From the NCBI GenBank assembly GCA_944548615.1, contig OX155961.1, forward strand, positions 21,160,773 through 21,224,772: a stretch of DNA of 64,000 bases, in the 5' to 3' direction. Position 1 is the first letter of the stretch; each line of letters begins with the position of its first letter. The notes under the pieces were generated by a model. The model searched no databases. It was not told the origin of the DNA and worked only from the letters and a program-made list of their open reading frames with translations. Position numbers and translations under genes: made by a program. The stretch is from Micropterix aruncella. Its lineage: Eukaryota > Arthropoda > Insecta > Lepidoptera > Micropterigidae. Below, piece by piece: positions 11,224-22,330 of the stretch.

Positions 11224-11830
11224 CATTACATTACATTACATTACATTGTCGTCGTGTCCAATTGACGGCTAAAGACCGCTCTTGGACGTGTCAAAATACT
11301 TGGGTTAGGTAGTAAGTTTCGTTACTACTCTTACTGAACATACATAGGTAGTCAAATTATATTATTACCTACTTGATTGTCAATCTATAAATATAAATAA
11401 TTAAAATAGAAGCCTAATATTTGAAGTACTTAGTTAGTAATTCGAAAAGATACGTAGTAAAATTATTCATCGTAATATTCAAATTGTCAGTAAAATGTTA
11501 AATAATCAAATTAAATCTACGTTATGCATTTTAAACTAAAAGTACAGATATAAGACCATATAAAATAATCAGACAATAGGCTCTACTTTTTTACGTAATT
11601 TAAATGGGCACAATATTTCAAAAATCATGGCCCTCAAATTCGGCCAGATTATAGAAAGGGTGGCCTATCAGCATCTCCTTGATGTTTTTTTTAATTGTAT
11701 GTCCTCCAGCTGTTTAAATTTTGTAGGGAGTAGATTATAGAATTTATTGCTAAGGTACCAGTAGCTTTTCTGTACTTTTGCCAGTCGTATTCGGGGTACG
11801 CATAAAAGGGAGCTACCGCGGGTACGATAA
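11224..11830 (-). mobile_element. 3' end of the same (TGTAA)n-tailed element, copy 2, with RT C-terminus
   Basis: Same 3' block and tail as copy 1. This copy also extends into coding sequence: on the minus strand around 11800-11600 it reads fragments of FYNLLPTKFKQL and MLIGHPFYNLAEFE. This is the typical LP..FK..LK..L..HPFY..EEF ending of CR1/L2-group reverse transcriptases. The 5' truncation is near 11830. Confidence 0.72.
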
Positions 11831-12699
11831 TAATACTAATCTAATGGCATATATGCGCATTTTGAACATTTAATCATATTCAAACAATCACATTTCTATG
11901 GATCAGTCCTCGGATTAGTGCGATGCGTGCGATGCGGATAGATGACCGCGAGTGGTGGGGTTGAGGGTCAGAGCGGCCGCGTAGTGAGCGCATCAATAAT
12001 TCAGGGACGGGTGGGCGCGGCGTCCGACTGTGTAGTGCGTAGTGAACCTTATTCCCCGGCGGCCTCACCTGCCTCTGTTACAGTACACATAGATAGGCGA
12101 GCGCGCCATTTCTTCCCGTCCCATTCCGAATCCACTCGCCTACCCTCATTTCGTATGGAGATCAGCCGCAGAGGAATCCTGCCGAGCCGCTCTCATCTAC
12201 CCCCCCCCCCCCCGAAATTTTGTCTCCTCAACCAATCATTTTCTACTCAGAATAATAACGCCAGCGATACTGAGTGAAAAATAAACTGGCGTATTTGGCA
12301 TTGGAAAGCGTAAACAATCCAAAGAGTCTCTCTAAGGAATTACTGAGGACCAAGAAACAGTAGAAAGCGTAAATAAATATAATAGATAATGCGCACATAG
12401 AATATAATACGTATTGATTTTGATATTTGTACTTTTAGTATTTAAATGTAAGATGCAGAAGCTAACCTATTTAGCTTTAGTTTGATTATTTAACAATTTA
12501 CTTACTACTTTGGATGTTACTATGTACAGTTTTTAGTACGTATATATTCGATTTATTGACTATTTCATTTGTTAGGCTTCTGCTTTGATTATTAAACTTA
12601 TTAACTGACTATTTTAATTATTGTGTGTTTAGTAGGTAACCATTACAATTATTGACTATTTTATTAAATAAGCCTTTAATTTGTTTTGTAATACGATTC
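11831..12699. other. No supported gene; GC-richer patch and poly-C run
   Basis: 11900-12215 is GC-rich for this window and has CpGs and a 14-C run at 12200-12213. The 111-codon frame across it has a composition-driven sequence with no recognisable domain. The rest is AT-rich; its right end may be upstream sequence of the plus-strand repeat copy that follows. Confidence 0.45.
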
Positions 12700-12892
12700 T
12701 ACGACGAATAACTTTTAGTGGTTCCAACGTTTCTTAGATACTATATATTTTAAAAAAAATTATATATGTATGTTAAGTAAAGATTAAAGTAGTAATGAGG
12801 CTCACTACTTAAAACACAAATATTTTAAAACGTCCAAGAGCGGTTTTTAGCCGCCAATTGGACACGACGTAAATGTAATGTAATGTAATTGC
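12700..12892 (+). mobile_element. 3' end of the (TGTAA)n-tailed element, copy 3, plus strand
   Basis: Reads GTCCAAGAGCGGTTTTTAGC, then GCCAATTGGACACGACG and AATGTAATGTAATG. It is the plus-strand counterpart of the copies at 10949 and 11224. Similarity upstream is recognisable to about 12760. Confidence 0.7.
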
Positions 12893-13570
12893 ATTTAGGA
12901 GTGCGGGGATATATACGGAAGAGCCAAAACAACACAACACATAACCAAAACAAAAGGTATAAATAATTACAAACGTCTCTACTGTATATGTAACAGAATA
13001 ATTAGATAAAGGCCTAAATATGCATGTTTAAAAACTTATTTATTAAAACTTCTGTATCTTATACAAAAACGAGCCAAAATGTCTTGATGATTTTTACATT
13101 ACTATTTTTAAAATAGCATACCATGTGTAAAAGTCAGTAAGTTTAAACGAGTTTCTCACTTTTTCAGATTTCACTAGCTTTTAGAGAAAATCAGCATAAA
13201 AAATCCGCAACCAAAATAAAATAAAATAAAATATTAAAATTATGCTGAATTTTAATGAAACACTTGTACGCTCTTATAGGGTTTCATTTCTGTAAAACGT
13301 TCTTCGACTTATTGTTTTTGGATTAAATAGGTCACGCTTATCGATACATGTTTTACGAGGGTAAGAATGTGATCCCCAGCATAAGCATTTTTGAACTTTT
13401 TACTGATTTGATTCCTGATTACGTAATTTTCTATTATTTAGCAGCTTAATAAAATTAGACTTTATCAAATGAATTTTAATATATAAATAATTATACAACT
13501 AAAATTAAATAAAATTCGTAATGTTTCAGCAATTGCGATCCCACGAATAAATATTTTAGGGGTATGAGGC
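12893..13570. other. No supported gene
   Basis: AT-rich, with a short AAATA run near 13215-13232. Nothing recognisable. Confidence 0.5.
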
Positions 13571-14298
13571 TTAAGAGGCCGTACACGAAATTTTGAGCAT
13601 TTCGTGAATTTACGTAATTTTGCAGATGTGAATTTAAGGTTAAAATACTGTATTTCTATAAGTTTTATTGCACAAAATAAAACATCATCTATAATATTGT
13701 CTAATGAGTGAGCTACTTTTTTGAAAATTATTATAGAATTTTGATTAATTGACCTTAAACCGGCGACTGTTTGTGAATTTTTGCTGTAAGAGGTTTAGAA
13801 TATAACATATTTACGAATCGTTTTGACATCTAAACGGTATGAAAAAATTACAATGTATTATTGTGAAAGTACTCTATATAATAAGTGAATGACTTTTTAC
13901 TACTTTCATATAAAATTGTTGATAAAAAAATATTTAACTTTGTCATTTTTTTTAGAAAATGGGCGAAGAATTGCTATTGATTTTGGCCTTTTAGAACTCT
14001 CGTTCATAAAATAAAAACAACAGAAATAGACTTTAGTTCAATATCAATCCATTTCCTCAAAAAAAATGCAAAACATTAATTAAAATTGTCAATAAAGTCT
14101 TTTAAAACAATCTAATTCTCGCTTTATGATAATCGCCTATGATACGATTCACGCCTCAAGTCAGCTAGTCCCCGCCGAGCGCTTCCAAAGAGTGGACGTA
14201 TCTCTTTGGCTCCGAAATTCCCACCTACCTATAATTATATTATACCATTGATTATAGAGGTATCACGGCCCACATCGATTTCGTACACGGCCTCTTAA
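13571..14298. mobile_element. TIR element flanked by TTAA, about 0.73 kb
   Basis: The left end TTAAGAGGCCGTACACGAAA (13571-13590) and the right end ATTTCGTACACGGCCTCTTAA (about 14278-14298) are inverted repeats with one or two mismatches over about 20 bases. Both are bounded by TTAA. There is no open frame of note, so it would be non-autonomous. TTAA at both ends fits a piggyBac-type target, but the terminal bases are not the usual CCY, so the superfamily is uncertain. Confidence 0.6.
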
Positions 14299-15479
14299 CA
14301 GATATTTATAATCCCAAAATTAACCAATAACAATACAAAACACATTAAAGCCTGTGTAATCCAATATCTCAGTCTGCCAGTCTGTCCCTGATTTGCTTCA
14401 GTAATTAACCACAATAAGTATATTGTTACGAATTCCCCTTACATGCTAGTAAAGCAGCAGCTTTGGGATGGACCCTTGTGACCAAATTAGGGCGCGCTCG
14501 AATTATTACCTGTCAAGGGAATTCAGCCACAGACCCTCCGGTAAACAGAGCCCAAGTCGGCGAGGGAAATCTTTGTCACTGTTTTCTCAGCAGAAGTTAG
14601 GAATTCATTATCAGCTTGCGTCCTACAGAGAGGGGTTTTATTCCAAAAAGTTGGCCATAATTATTGTATCATATTATCACAATCTTTACACCTTAATAAT
14701 GATATTTATGTGGATTCTGCCATAATTTAAGAGATGCCACTCATTATTGTTTATTGGCTGCAATAAATTGCAAAAAATAAATGAGAATATACAAATTAAT
14801 TGAAATGATGCATTTATTATAAATAATATTACCAATACAATATTTGGTTGATCATTCGCATCGGAATGAATGGTTATTCCTCGCCGGTATAATCCACTAT
14901 TATTTATCTTGGCGACATTCACAATACTTGAATATTTTTTTTCGAAACAAGTTTTTATGCCAACTGATGTGTTTTAGTAAAAAATATACAATATTATAGG
15001 CCAGGAATTGTACTTGTTTTTTCCGCTTAGAAAAACTCGGCAGTGTACGTAAAACTTTCGTATTTAGTAATTCGTATTTAGTATGTGAAGCTTAATTTTT
15101 CTGAGGAAAAAATAATGACAGATGGCAGTAATATGTAAAATTATCTACATATATTGTAGATGACAAACCATAACTATTTTTTTAGTAAATACACTTAAGA
15201 TCACTGATATTCAGAAAATGACTCAATCGATTTAATAGAGTTTGTAGAAAGTCAAGTAAATCTCAATTAGTTATTTGGTGCACCAGATAGCAATTACATT
15301 CGTTCAGTGAGTACCAGGAAGTCGAAATTCATGACATTTTAGCGATTCAACGCGTAAACAGAAAGAAAATTGAAAAGCAGAAATGGAATATGGCTATAGA
15401 AAAAATCCTTTTTTTATTGAAGTGAACATTACCAAATACGCCAATTAGCATATATTTGGTAATGTTGTTACCATATTAT
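14299..15479. other. No supported gene
   Basis: AT-rich with a GC-richer stretch at 14455-14600 that I cannot identify. No domain is visible in its 85-codon frame. Confidence 0.45.
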
Positions 15480-15727
15480 TCTAATAATAATATTATAAAC
15501 GCGAAAGTTTGTATGTATGTATGGATGTTTGTTACTCTTTCACGCAAAAACTACTGAATTGATTTTGATGAAACTTTACCATAATATAGCTTACACATCA
15601 GAATAACACATAGGCTATAATTTATAAAGATATAGCGTGAATTATCTAAAATATAACGATAACTGTCAAGTAAGTAGGAAAAAAAATCTAAGAAATTGAC
15701 ATTCGAAATTTAAATTCTATCCTACTA
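15480..15727 (+). mobile_element. Helitron-like repeat, 3'-incomplete
   Basis: Begins TCTAATAATAATATTATAAA, then CGCGAAAGTTTGTATG. It aligns with the next copy for about 150 bp and then diverges, ending where the next TCCTACTAATATT start begins. It lacks the hairpin and CTAG end. Confidence 0.6.
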
Positions 15728-15945
15728 TCCTACTAATATTATAAATGCGAAAGTTTGTATGTATGTATGGATGTGTGTTACTCTTTCACGCAAAAACTAC
15801 TGAATGGATTTTGATGAAACTACAATAATATAGCTTACACATCAGAATAACACATAGGCTATAATTTATAAAGGTATATGGTTTTCTATCATCATTATCA
15901 CAATTTTCCATCACCACAGCGGGTGAAACCGCTGGGCGCAGCTAG
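15728..15945 (+). mobile_element. Complete short Helitron-like element (Lep1 type)
   Basis: Starts TCCTACTAATATTATAAA and ends GGCGCAGCTAG followed by T. A perfect 6-bp-stem hairpin CAGCGG/CCGCTG (15917-15922 with 15929-15934) lies 8 bases before CTAG. A TC start and a hairpin plus CTRR end without inverted repeats are the Helitron signature. The start motif is widespread in Lepidoptera. It is too short to code for Rep/helicase, so it is non-autonomous. Confidence 0.75.
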
Positions 15946-15947
15946 TA

Positions 15948-16657
15948 TATACTAATATTATAAAGAGGTAAAGTTTGTGAGGTTGTAGAAAGTAATCTCT
16001 AGATCTACGAAACCGATTTTGAAAAAAATTTTACCAATAGAAAGCCACGTTGTTTGTGAGTGTCATAGGCTATATATTAATCCGAAAAATGAAGACACTT
16101 TTTCGTGGTAGTCGGATTTACAAAGTAAATCGGAGAAAAAAACGATCGAACGAAAATGTTTTTAACTAACGCTGCCTTAACGATGAGAGAGATATATGAT
16201 TAAGTTCTAGAGCTTGATAATGCCTACAAAAAAGTCAGCGACAGCATATGTCTAATTTTTATATTTAAGTCACAAAAAGTAGTATTTTATATTAAAAAAA
16301 TAATTTAAATCGTTAGGTCATGTTTATTGGTCATATTATCAACAATTATGAAATCTTATCAAAATAAGTAAATTTATCTTCTCAAGTGTTTAAAACAAAA
16401 GACTTTTCCCTTTTACTGCATAAATAGTTAAGGATAATACGCTCACAAATAAGACACTCACAAGAAGACACTCACAAATAACGGTATTATAGACAAATTG
16501 GAATGCAAATACATACATACATATGCAGTAAAAATATACCCCTTCTTTTGGCAGTCAGGAAATAAATCATAGCACTCAGTACTAACCGAACCACACTCAT
16601 AATTTCATCACAGGTAAAAAGTTTTACCGCCCAACGAAGTGGGTACGGGTCAGCTAG
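15948..16657 (+). mobile_element. Second-type Helitron-like element, 0.7 kb
   Basis: Starts TACTAATATTATAAAGAGG directly after the previous CTAG and ends GGGTCAGCTAG at 16657. A CCCA/TGGG hairpin lies just before the end. It is homologous along its length to 36584-37345, for example in the TATATTTAAG(T/C) block. It is non-coding. Confidence 0.65.
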
Positions 16658-16704
16658 TGTTAAATAAATGTTCAAAATAACTTGTGCTTCAGTTTGTATA
16701 TAAA

Positions 16705-16857
16705 ATGAAGACAAGGAAGACTCGCGGACTCGAAGACGCGGTTGTTGAAAATTATAAATTAAAAAAATCGTATTTCACCGCTTCTACTTTGAAGAACCTG
16801 TACAACGGCGTTTGTAACATATCCAAAACCTCGGGTGCTTCAAACTTCACGCGATAA
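16705..16857 (+). other. 50-codon frame ending in a repeat-family peptide
   Basis: ATG at 16705, TAA at 16855-16857. The first half is basic (KTRKTRG). The last 19 codons read LYNGVCNISKTSGASNFTR and then stop. The arms of the foldback repeat at 47540-47607 and 47797-47861 encode the same C-terminal peptide with conservative changes and the same stop position. I do not know the protein. It is either a fossil of a repeated coding exon or a chance-open repeat. Confidence 0.35.
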
Positions 16858-17396
16858 AATCAGATTTAGTTTTATTTGCAAGATATAGTTACTTTAGAAT
16901 TATCAACGTGGAGGTGAAAAAGCGTATCAGAAGTATATAAATAGTCCAGAATTGTAATAAGCAATAAAGATAGTCTATGAGTTATATAGTACTCACAGTA
17001 TTGAAGAAGCCCATTGAGCAAAAATATGTAGATTGCTTTTATATTATAGCCCTCCGTGCGTCGCCTCCACAAGCAAGTAATTAGTTTGCTGCGTAGCTTG
17101 ATTATAGGGTATATTTAATCGCAGATTGTCGCTGATTATCCCTTGTTATATGAATAAAGGTGGCGAGGCTCAATTACATTTTTTAATATAACTGAAAAAT
17201 GTGTTTTTACGGTTGGTACCAAAATTTTAGTTTTGTTGGTACCTATGGAGCTCCCATACAAACTGGATGAGAAATCCGATTATGTAATAAAATGCCTAGT
17301 AATTAATCAAGCTCAATGTTCTCTATCGTAATAAACGGGATAGAATCGTGGGCAATAAGGCTGCTATCGTATTATATGCTGCGCATTATCTAGAAT
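16858..17396. other. No supported gene
   Basis: AT-rich, nothing recognisable. Confidence 0.5.
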
Positions 17397-17800
17397 CTAG
17401 ACGGAGAAAGTTTGCATTGAAGATCCTCTGCGACGTTTGAGGCCAAAGTTGCAAAAACGATTAAAACACGAAAACTGGCCAACTTCGGACACATCATGCG
17501 GAATTATCAAACACACGAACGTAATTCGCAAGGAAAAGGGGCGTGGGAGACGGGAGACGACACCACTCTTTGCTGAAAAACGCATCAAATACTCAATGCA
17601 TAGTAAGGGATCGTCGACGCCCAATAAAGGACTTGGCACTTTAGAAGAAAGAGAATTTTCCAACACGTGCATGCGAATATTAAGGCCATGTAATGCGGTC
17701 AAAAAACCGGAGCGTTCGAAGAAATCTTCAGCGCGTATTCTAATGGGTATTCGATTGGTTTGCAGAGTTGGCCTTCTAGCGATGGGGTGGCGCTGAAAAA
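17397..17800 (+). pseudogene. Decayed LINE reverse transcriptase C-terminus (RTE-like)
   Basis: Around 17470-17530 one frame reads LANFGHIMRN, and a neighbouring frame reads RKEKGRGRRETTP. These correspond to the K..FGH..R and GKR.RGR segments near the C-terminus of RTE/BovB-group LINE proteins. The pieces are in different frames, so this is a remnant. Confidence 0.45.
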
Positions 17801-17896
17801 GGGGGAGGGCAAACCTGCGTGCGGGTGCTGGGCATGTAATCGGGTGAGGTCGCTGCGTTGCGGTAGTGGTTTTTTTTAATTTCAGTTCTGTTTGAT

Positions 17897-18543
17897 ATAT
17901 GTGTTATAGTCAAAGGCCGAAGTGCCGTCAAACCTAGCTTTGTCTAGTCATCGAACTCGACGGAAGTCGCCCTGTAGGATAATCCCCCCACCGCCCTTCC
18001 ACTTCCTAACGTTCCCCTACCTTACCAACTCATTCCGCGCACCTCCGTCCGACTTACCCTACTAATTTCGCAACTTCCCCTTGAAAGCTAACAAAAAAAA
18101 GTGATCGTACGGCTGAAATGTGCTTTTACAAACGTCCATTTGTATGGCAACTCCCATTTTCATTGCAGGTACGGAACCCTAAATCTAATCAGGTCTTACC
18201 ATTGACGAATAAAATACATTTGCCAAAGATTTTTTGAAATTGTACAATGAGTTCTTGAGGTAAGATGGGAGATTAGACGCAGCTGCACAACGTGTTCAAC
18301 GCCGCCACTCGATTGTTTACCAGTACCGCCCCTATTGTGTTAGAATCGCCGTGCTGGAATCAGCATATATACCTTCTACTACATATTTACTGAGTCAAAA
18401 ACCGAAGTTACTATTTGAGTTCCTACTTTTAACCAGACCCTTTAGTCAACCCTATCATTGACTAAAAGGTCTTCAATGCTTAGCATTGACTAGTCAACGC
18501 TATGTTTGACGGCACTCGTGCCTTTGACTATAACATATGTATG
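17897..18543. mobile_element. TIR element, about 0.65 kb, with about 50-bp ends
   Basis: The left end (17904-17955) reads GTTATAGTCAAAGGC, then AGTGCCGTCAAAC and CTAGTCA. The reverse complement of the right end (18490-18540) reads the same blocks with about five mismatches. The interior has a GC-poor left half and several copies of TTGACTA/TAGTCAA near the right end (18433-18495). The tip sequence and target duplication are not clear. It is non-coding; superfamily unknown. Confidence 0.7.
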
Positions 18544-18879
18544 TAAAGACTTGGTCGCGTACGGCCATAGCGGCGCGGCGGCGCGACACGACGCGCGCGA
18601 CGGTCGCCCGTCGCTTGTAACGAGCGAAGCGATGTAACGGCCGACGAGGTCATCGCAGCCACAGCGGCAGCGGCAGCCGCCTTTGCGCCAATCGATACTT
18701 TGCGCTTTGCTTCGATCCAAACAACCAGTCGACGGCGCCACAACCACGACTCTGTGTAATTTCTTGCCTTCCCTTTCTAAAATTGATGTTTCGAACCTAA
18801 TACTATTAATACACCTGCCGTATCGGGAGCGAGCGATGCATGGCTCCTGCTCAAGCGCCCAAATACCCACTTTTTTTTA
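18544..18879. other. GC-rich patch, no supported gene
   Basis: 18555-18690 is CpG-rich with GCGGCG and CAGCGG runs; the frames across it are compositional. No domain is seen on either strand. It could be part of a host gene's CpG-rich exon, but no splice structure supports this. Confidence 0.35.
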
Positions 18880-19090
18880 AACCAACTTTAAAAAAGGAGG
18901 AGATTATCAGTCCGGTCGTATTTTTTCAATGTTTGTTACTTTAGAACTCCGCCATTTATGAACCGATTTGGAAAATTCTTTTTTTATTTGAAAGGATATA
19001 CTTTCAGATTGGTCCCATTTTTAAAATCCTGTTCTGTTTCAAAATCCTGTACTGATGTTGGGATCTAAGAGGAATTGAAAGAACTCCTCA
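18880..19090 (+). repeat. Probable lepidopteran interspersed repeat
   Basis: Begins AAACCAACTTTAAAAAAGGA and GGAGATTATCAGTCCGGTCG, then a TTTGTTAC...CTCCGCCATTTATGAACCGA block. I recall very similar text from many lepidopteran sequences. There is no second copy in this window to prove it, so the call is from general knowledge. Confidence 0.4.
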
Positions 19091-20094
19091 AATATTATCA
19101 TGTGGTTTAAAATTTACATGTTGGCTCAATTCCAATGACAATGCATTTTTTATGGTAAGCATGACCTGATTCTACACTCAAGGTTGGCTCCCGATGAGAG
19201 GACTCCTCACCGGTCAACAGCATAGACACGATTTTTTTATACGCGTTCAATTATGATAGCTCGTTCTAAGTTTCGCCATGGCATGGCTGCTGCACTTATA
19301 ACAATTTATGGAGTAGTTTTTTTTGGTAAAATTTTGTCTATTATAGCTTACAGAAAGTAATCCAGACAGATCCAGAGAATAGTACTATCTACGTAAATCA
19401 AATAATGCATAAAAACAAAATAAGAATAAACAGGCAAGTCTAATACCGTTACGCTGTAATCTTCTATAGTTCATGGCGTAGGGGAAGGGGTCTAAAAGTG
19501 GTCATACTGCCTTAATGCGGGCACACACATTCAAAAAATATGTTTTAATTGAATTTTATAACAAAATTGCGAGATATGTTACTTGTTTTTACTCTATTTT
19601 TGTGTATTCTATGTTATTTATATAACAACTCATTCGTTATTGAGTGTTTATCTGTCCGTGATGTAAGCCTGTCATTCGTGGGAGTTTGGTAATTTGCCTT
19701 ATTTAGCGTTTTGGCATTTTTTACCAAACATTATTCTAAAGCCTCAAATCAAGCTTCTCATGGCAAGGTAAAAGGAAGTTGCTGTATAGGTCAATCCTGA
19801 TAAAAATAATTTTAACGGTCTCTTAATATGCCCTCTTTCGGCCCCCTTCACCTACAAAGAAATGCTTAACATAGAATGATTTCCTTCAAAAAATTTTGCA
19901 AGAAAGGCAGCAATAGAGAATTTTTGGGGAACATAGACGTTTCGAAAAAAATAGTATATATATGGTCAAACGTAGGCATGGTCTTTTTACATATTGGCCT
20001 AGGAGGAGTAAGAAAATGCCCTCAAGTGGTGCAGCTTTGCCTATGCGCTAAGTGAATATAGTCTTCTCGAGTCAGTCTATGAACAAGTAAATAT
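19091..20094. other. No supported gene
   Basis: AT-rich sequence with many stops on both strands and nothing recognisable. Confidence 0.5.
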
Positions 20095-20273
20095 ATTAAA
20101 AAGAATAAAAATCACTACTGCCGTTACACAAAGTGAACTATTGTATTTATAATTATTTTTATTACGGGTTTTTTATGAAATATTTTAGGTATTTTAATGT
20201 ATTCATACAGATACATGTATATTTGCAGAATGTTCTCAATCAGACATTTCATTTGAAACTAAACACGATATAT
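20095..20273 (+). repeat. Dispersed repeat R, copy 2, left part
   Basis: Aligns with the reverse complement of about 230-415, including TTATAATTATTTTTATTAC and ACTAAACACGATATAT. The copy resumes at 33883 after the LTR retrotransposon. Confidence 0.78.
20270..20273. repeat. Target-site duplication ATAT of the LTR retrotransposon (left)
   Basis: ATAT at 20270-20273 is repeated at 33883-33886 directly after the 3' LTR. The unoccupied copy of repeat R near 228-236 (minus strand) has a single ATAT at this point, so the 4-bp duplication is confirmed inside the window. Confidence 0.88.
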
Positions 20274-22062
20274 TGCAATGCCCAAGGTTCATTGCTTGTT
20301 ATTATTTTCTATTTAAATAAATATTTTATATTCGCCATTCACCGTGTTACGATAATGCGATAAGCAATTAACCGTACACGGCGAATTGGTCAACGACCCT
20401 CCCTATTGATTTGATAATTCTCACGCACCGAATTTAACGGGCGATTTTGGACGGTCTTCCTTCTTGGACGGACCACCGAGCAAGGCGGTCATCGAAGCGG
20501 CGGTCCGCGGCTTCCGGCCGCGGGCCGGCTGGTCACTATTCAGCCATATCTCAATGAGAAAGCATTATTCATTAATCAGTAGTAAAATCAGTGTAAATAC
20601 TTTTAACTAGCAGCAGTGGTCGCTGGCATCTTTCTACATCTCCCATTACCCAGGCAAGTGTGAACAAACGTATGTTAAGGTCGTTCTTTCCACGCGCTCT
20701 GCGCAGCCACGTTTTTCTAAATTTCTAGTATGCCATAATAATATTCAGATCCTCACTTAAACGCCTAAGCCGTAATCTCGCGCCGCAGGCGCAAATTAGA
20801 TTCCGTATATATATTTTTTCTTTTGCAAATGTTTGCGCCGACCGCCATTACGCGACTCGGCAAAATCGGTCTCAATCACAGCGATCCGTACTCATTCCTT
20901 TCAAACGAACCCTCCTTTCCACTCCGCTCACCATTAACATTAGACGAGGTCAGTATTTTTAGAATCAACATATTTTTAATATAACTTGTAAAAATATAAT
21001 CCGGGACACGCGGTAAATTCCGTCCCGCAGGGATCCCGAGCGGCATACCCGCACGGATCCAAAAGTGTAACCTTTTCTTTCTTTATATTATAATATATTT
21101 TCATAATTTTAGTTACAGCGCCCACGCGCGCTGCAAAGGCGGTAAAAACCCATATTGTAAGGTCGCCACGTTTCTTTGGAATAAAACTTCATTTCACTCA
21201 TAACTCTTTATTTTTCTTTCATCTTATTACCACGAAAACAGGGATAAAAAGGACATAAAATCAGGTGTTAATAAATTAAGAGAAGGCGGGGTTCCAGCCT
21301 GAGGAATTACATAGAATCGAAATATATATTTATTTCATTATTTAATATCTGGCGAAATTCGCATCTCGTCAAGGAAGAATTTAGAAAATATAGCAGGGGT
21401 TTAGCAAGGTTCCGAACCGACGCGGAACGGGTCGATTATCGTTCACGCAGGCAGTGCGACAGACGGCCGTCAGAGGGCGTGAGCGTAGACGTCAGAACGT
21501 TGATACGCGGAGATTGACACCTTTCACAGGAAACAAGGAATATTGCTAAATTCGCGCTCAAGGGCACTCAGGAAGAACCTCAGAGGTAATTAACAAGTTT
21601 AGTGGCCATTTATATAAGTATAAAACACACGGGCGGAGACCCTCGTCCTTGCCAGATCCCTATATCCCCACCTTAAGAAGCGGTGTTTCTTTCAATCCTC
21701 CCAAAGTAAAATCAATGTCGTCCGCTCCCCGGAGTGCTCTCGCGTCCGTAGGTCGATCCTTGCCCTGAGGATTTACTCCCCACGACCCGTTATTAAGGCT
21801 CGTCGGCTGAGTGCTGGGTTCCTCAAAGGATTGACTTGCATCCCCATTGCCAGCTGCGCTAGACGATGGCCAGTTGTGCTTGCAGTTTTGCATAGGCTCC
21901 GGCTGTTCCCCACGTACCGAAGGCCACTGGCGCCCAAACCTCGATTCAAGAGGACTTACAAAATCAGTATTTTCATCTTTCGTGTTCCTTCGGCCCGTGA
22001 GACAGCATCTTTTCCCATCCTGACGATGACGTTTAAATATTAAATAAACGGAGCTCATGACA
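20274..22062 (+). repeat. 5' LTR
   Basis: 1789 bp, TGCAATG to CATGACA. It holds a candidate TATA box (21611-21618) and AATAAA at 22043-22048, 15 bases before its end. The GC-richer middle (20430-20530) includes CGGTCCGCGGCTTCCGGCCG, a near-palindrome. Homology with the 3' LTR begins exactly at TG and stops after GACAA. Confidence 0.95.
21611..21618 (+). promoter_or_regulatory. Candidate TATA box in the LTR
   Basis: TATATAAG, followed about 10 bases later by ATAAAACACACGGGC. It sits about 430 bases before the polyadenylation signal, so U3 would be about 1.35 kb. The start site is not determined from sequence alone. Confidence 0.4.
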
Positions 22063-22330
22063 AAATTCTGGCGCCCAACGTGGGGCAATTTTTTTTAATC
22101 ATCAACGACAAAAATTCTGTCGCGTCAACTTAAAGTATATGTTTATACATTCAGGTTCTTCGACCGCGTTGGTCACAAAAATTCTGTCGCCAACGCGGGG
22201 CTTTATTTTTTTTTAAAAACACAAACTCAACTTATTTTTCCAAAACACTACAAAATATATATTTTTCCCATAGTTAATCGGCCACACTTGGTCGCGAAAA
22301 TTCTGGCGCCCAACGTGGGGCTTATATCTT
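22063..22330 (+). repeat. Tandem primer-binding-site modules
   Basis: The block AAAATTCTGGCGCCCAACG...GGGGC at the LTR edge recurs perfectly at 22297-22321, so a second full 18-base primer site lies at 22304-22321. A variant, TGTCGCCAACGCGGGGC, lies between at 22185-22201, and a truncated one (ATTCTGTCGCG) at 22115-22125. Spacing from first to third to fourth is 116 and 119 bases. The latter two are also preceded by related text (CGACCGCGTTGGTCAC and CGGCCACACTTGGTCGCG). Confidence 0.85.
22069..22086 (+). other. Primer-binding site for tRNA-Lys (CUU-type)
   Basis: TGGCGCCCAACGTGGGGC, six bases after the LTR end. This 18-mer is the known complement of the 3' end of tRNA-Lys1,2 as used by several retroelements. 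It would prime minus-strand DNA synthesis. Confidence 0.85.

Noticed and set aside
21660..22088. 142-codon minus-strand frame in the 5' LTR (132 codons in the 3' LTR at 33480-33878)
   Set aside because: Antisense to the LTR end. It reaches the primer site in one copy only because of context, and it has no recognisable domain. Long frames on one strand are expected in GC-richer LTR parts.
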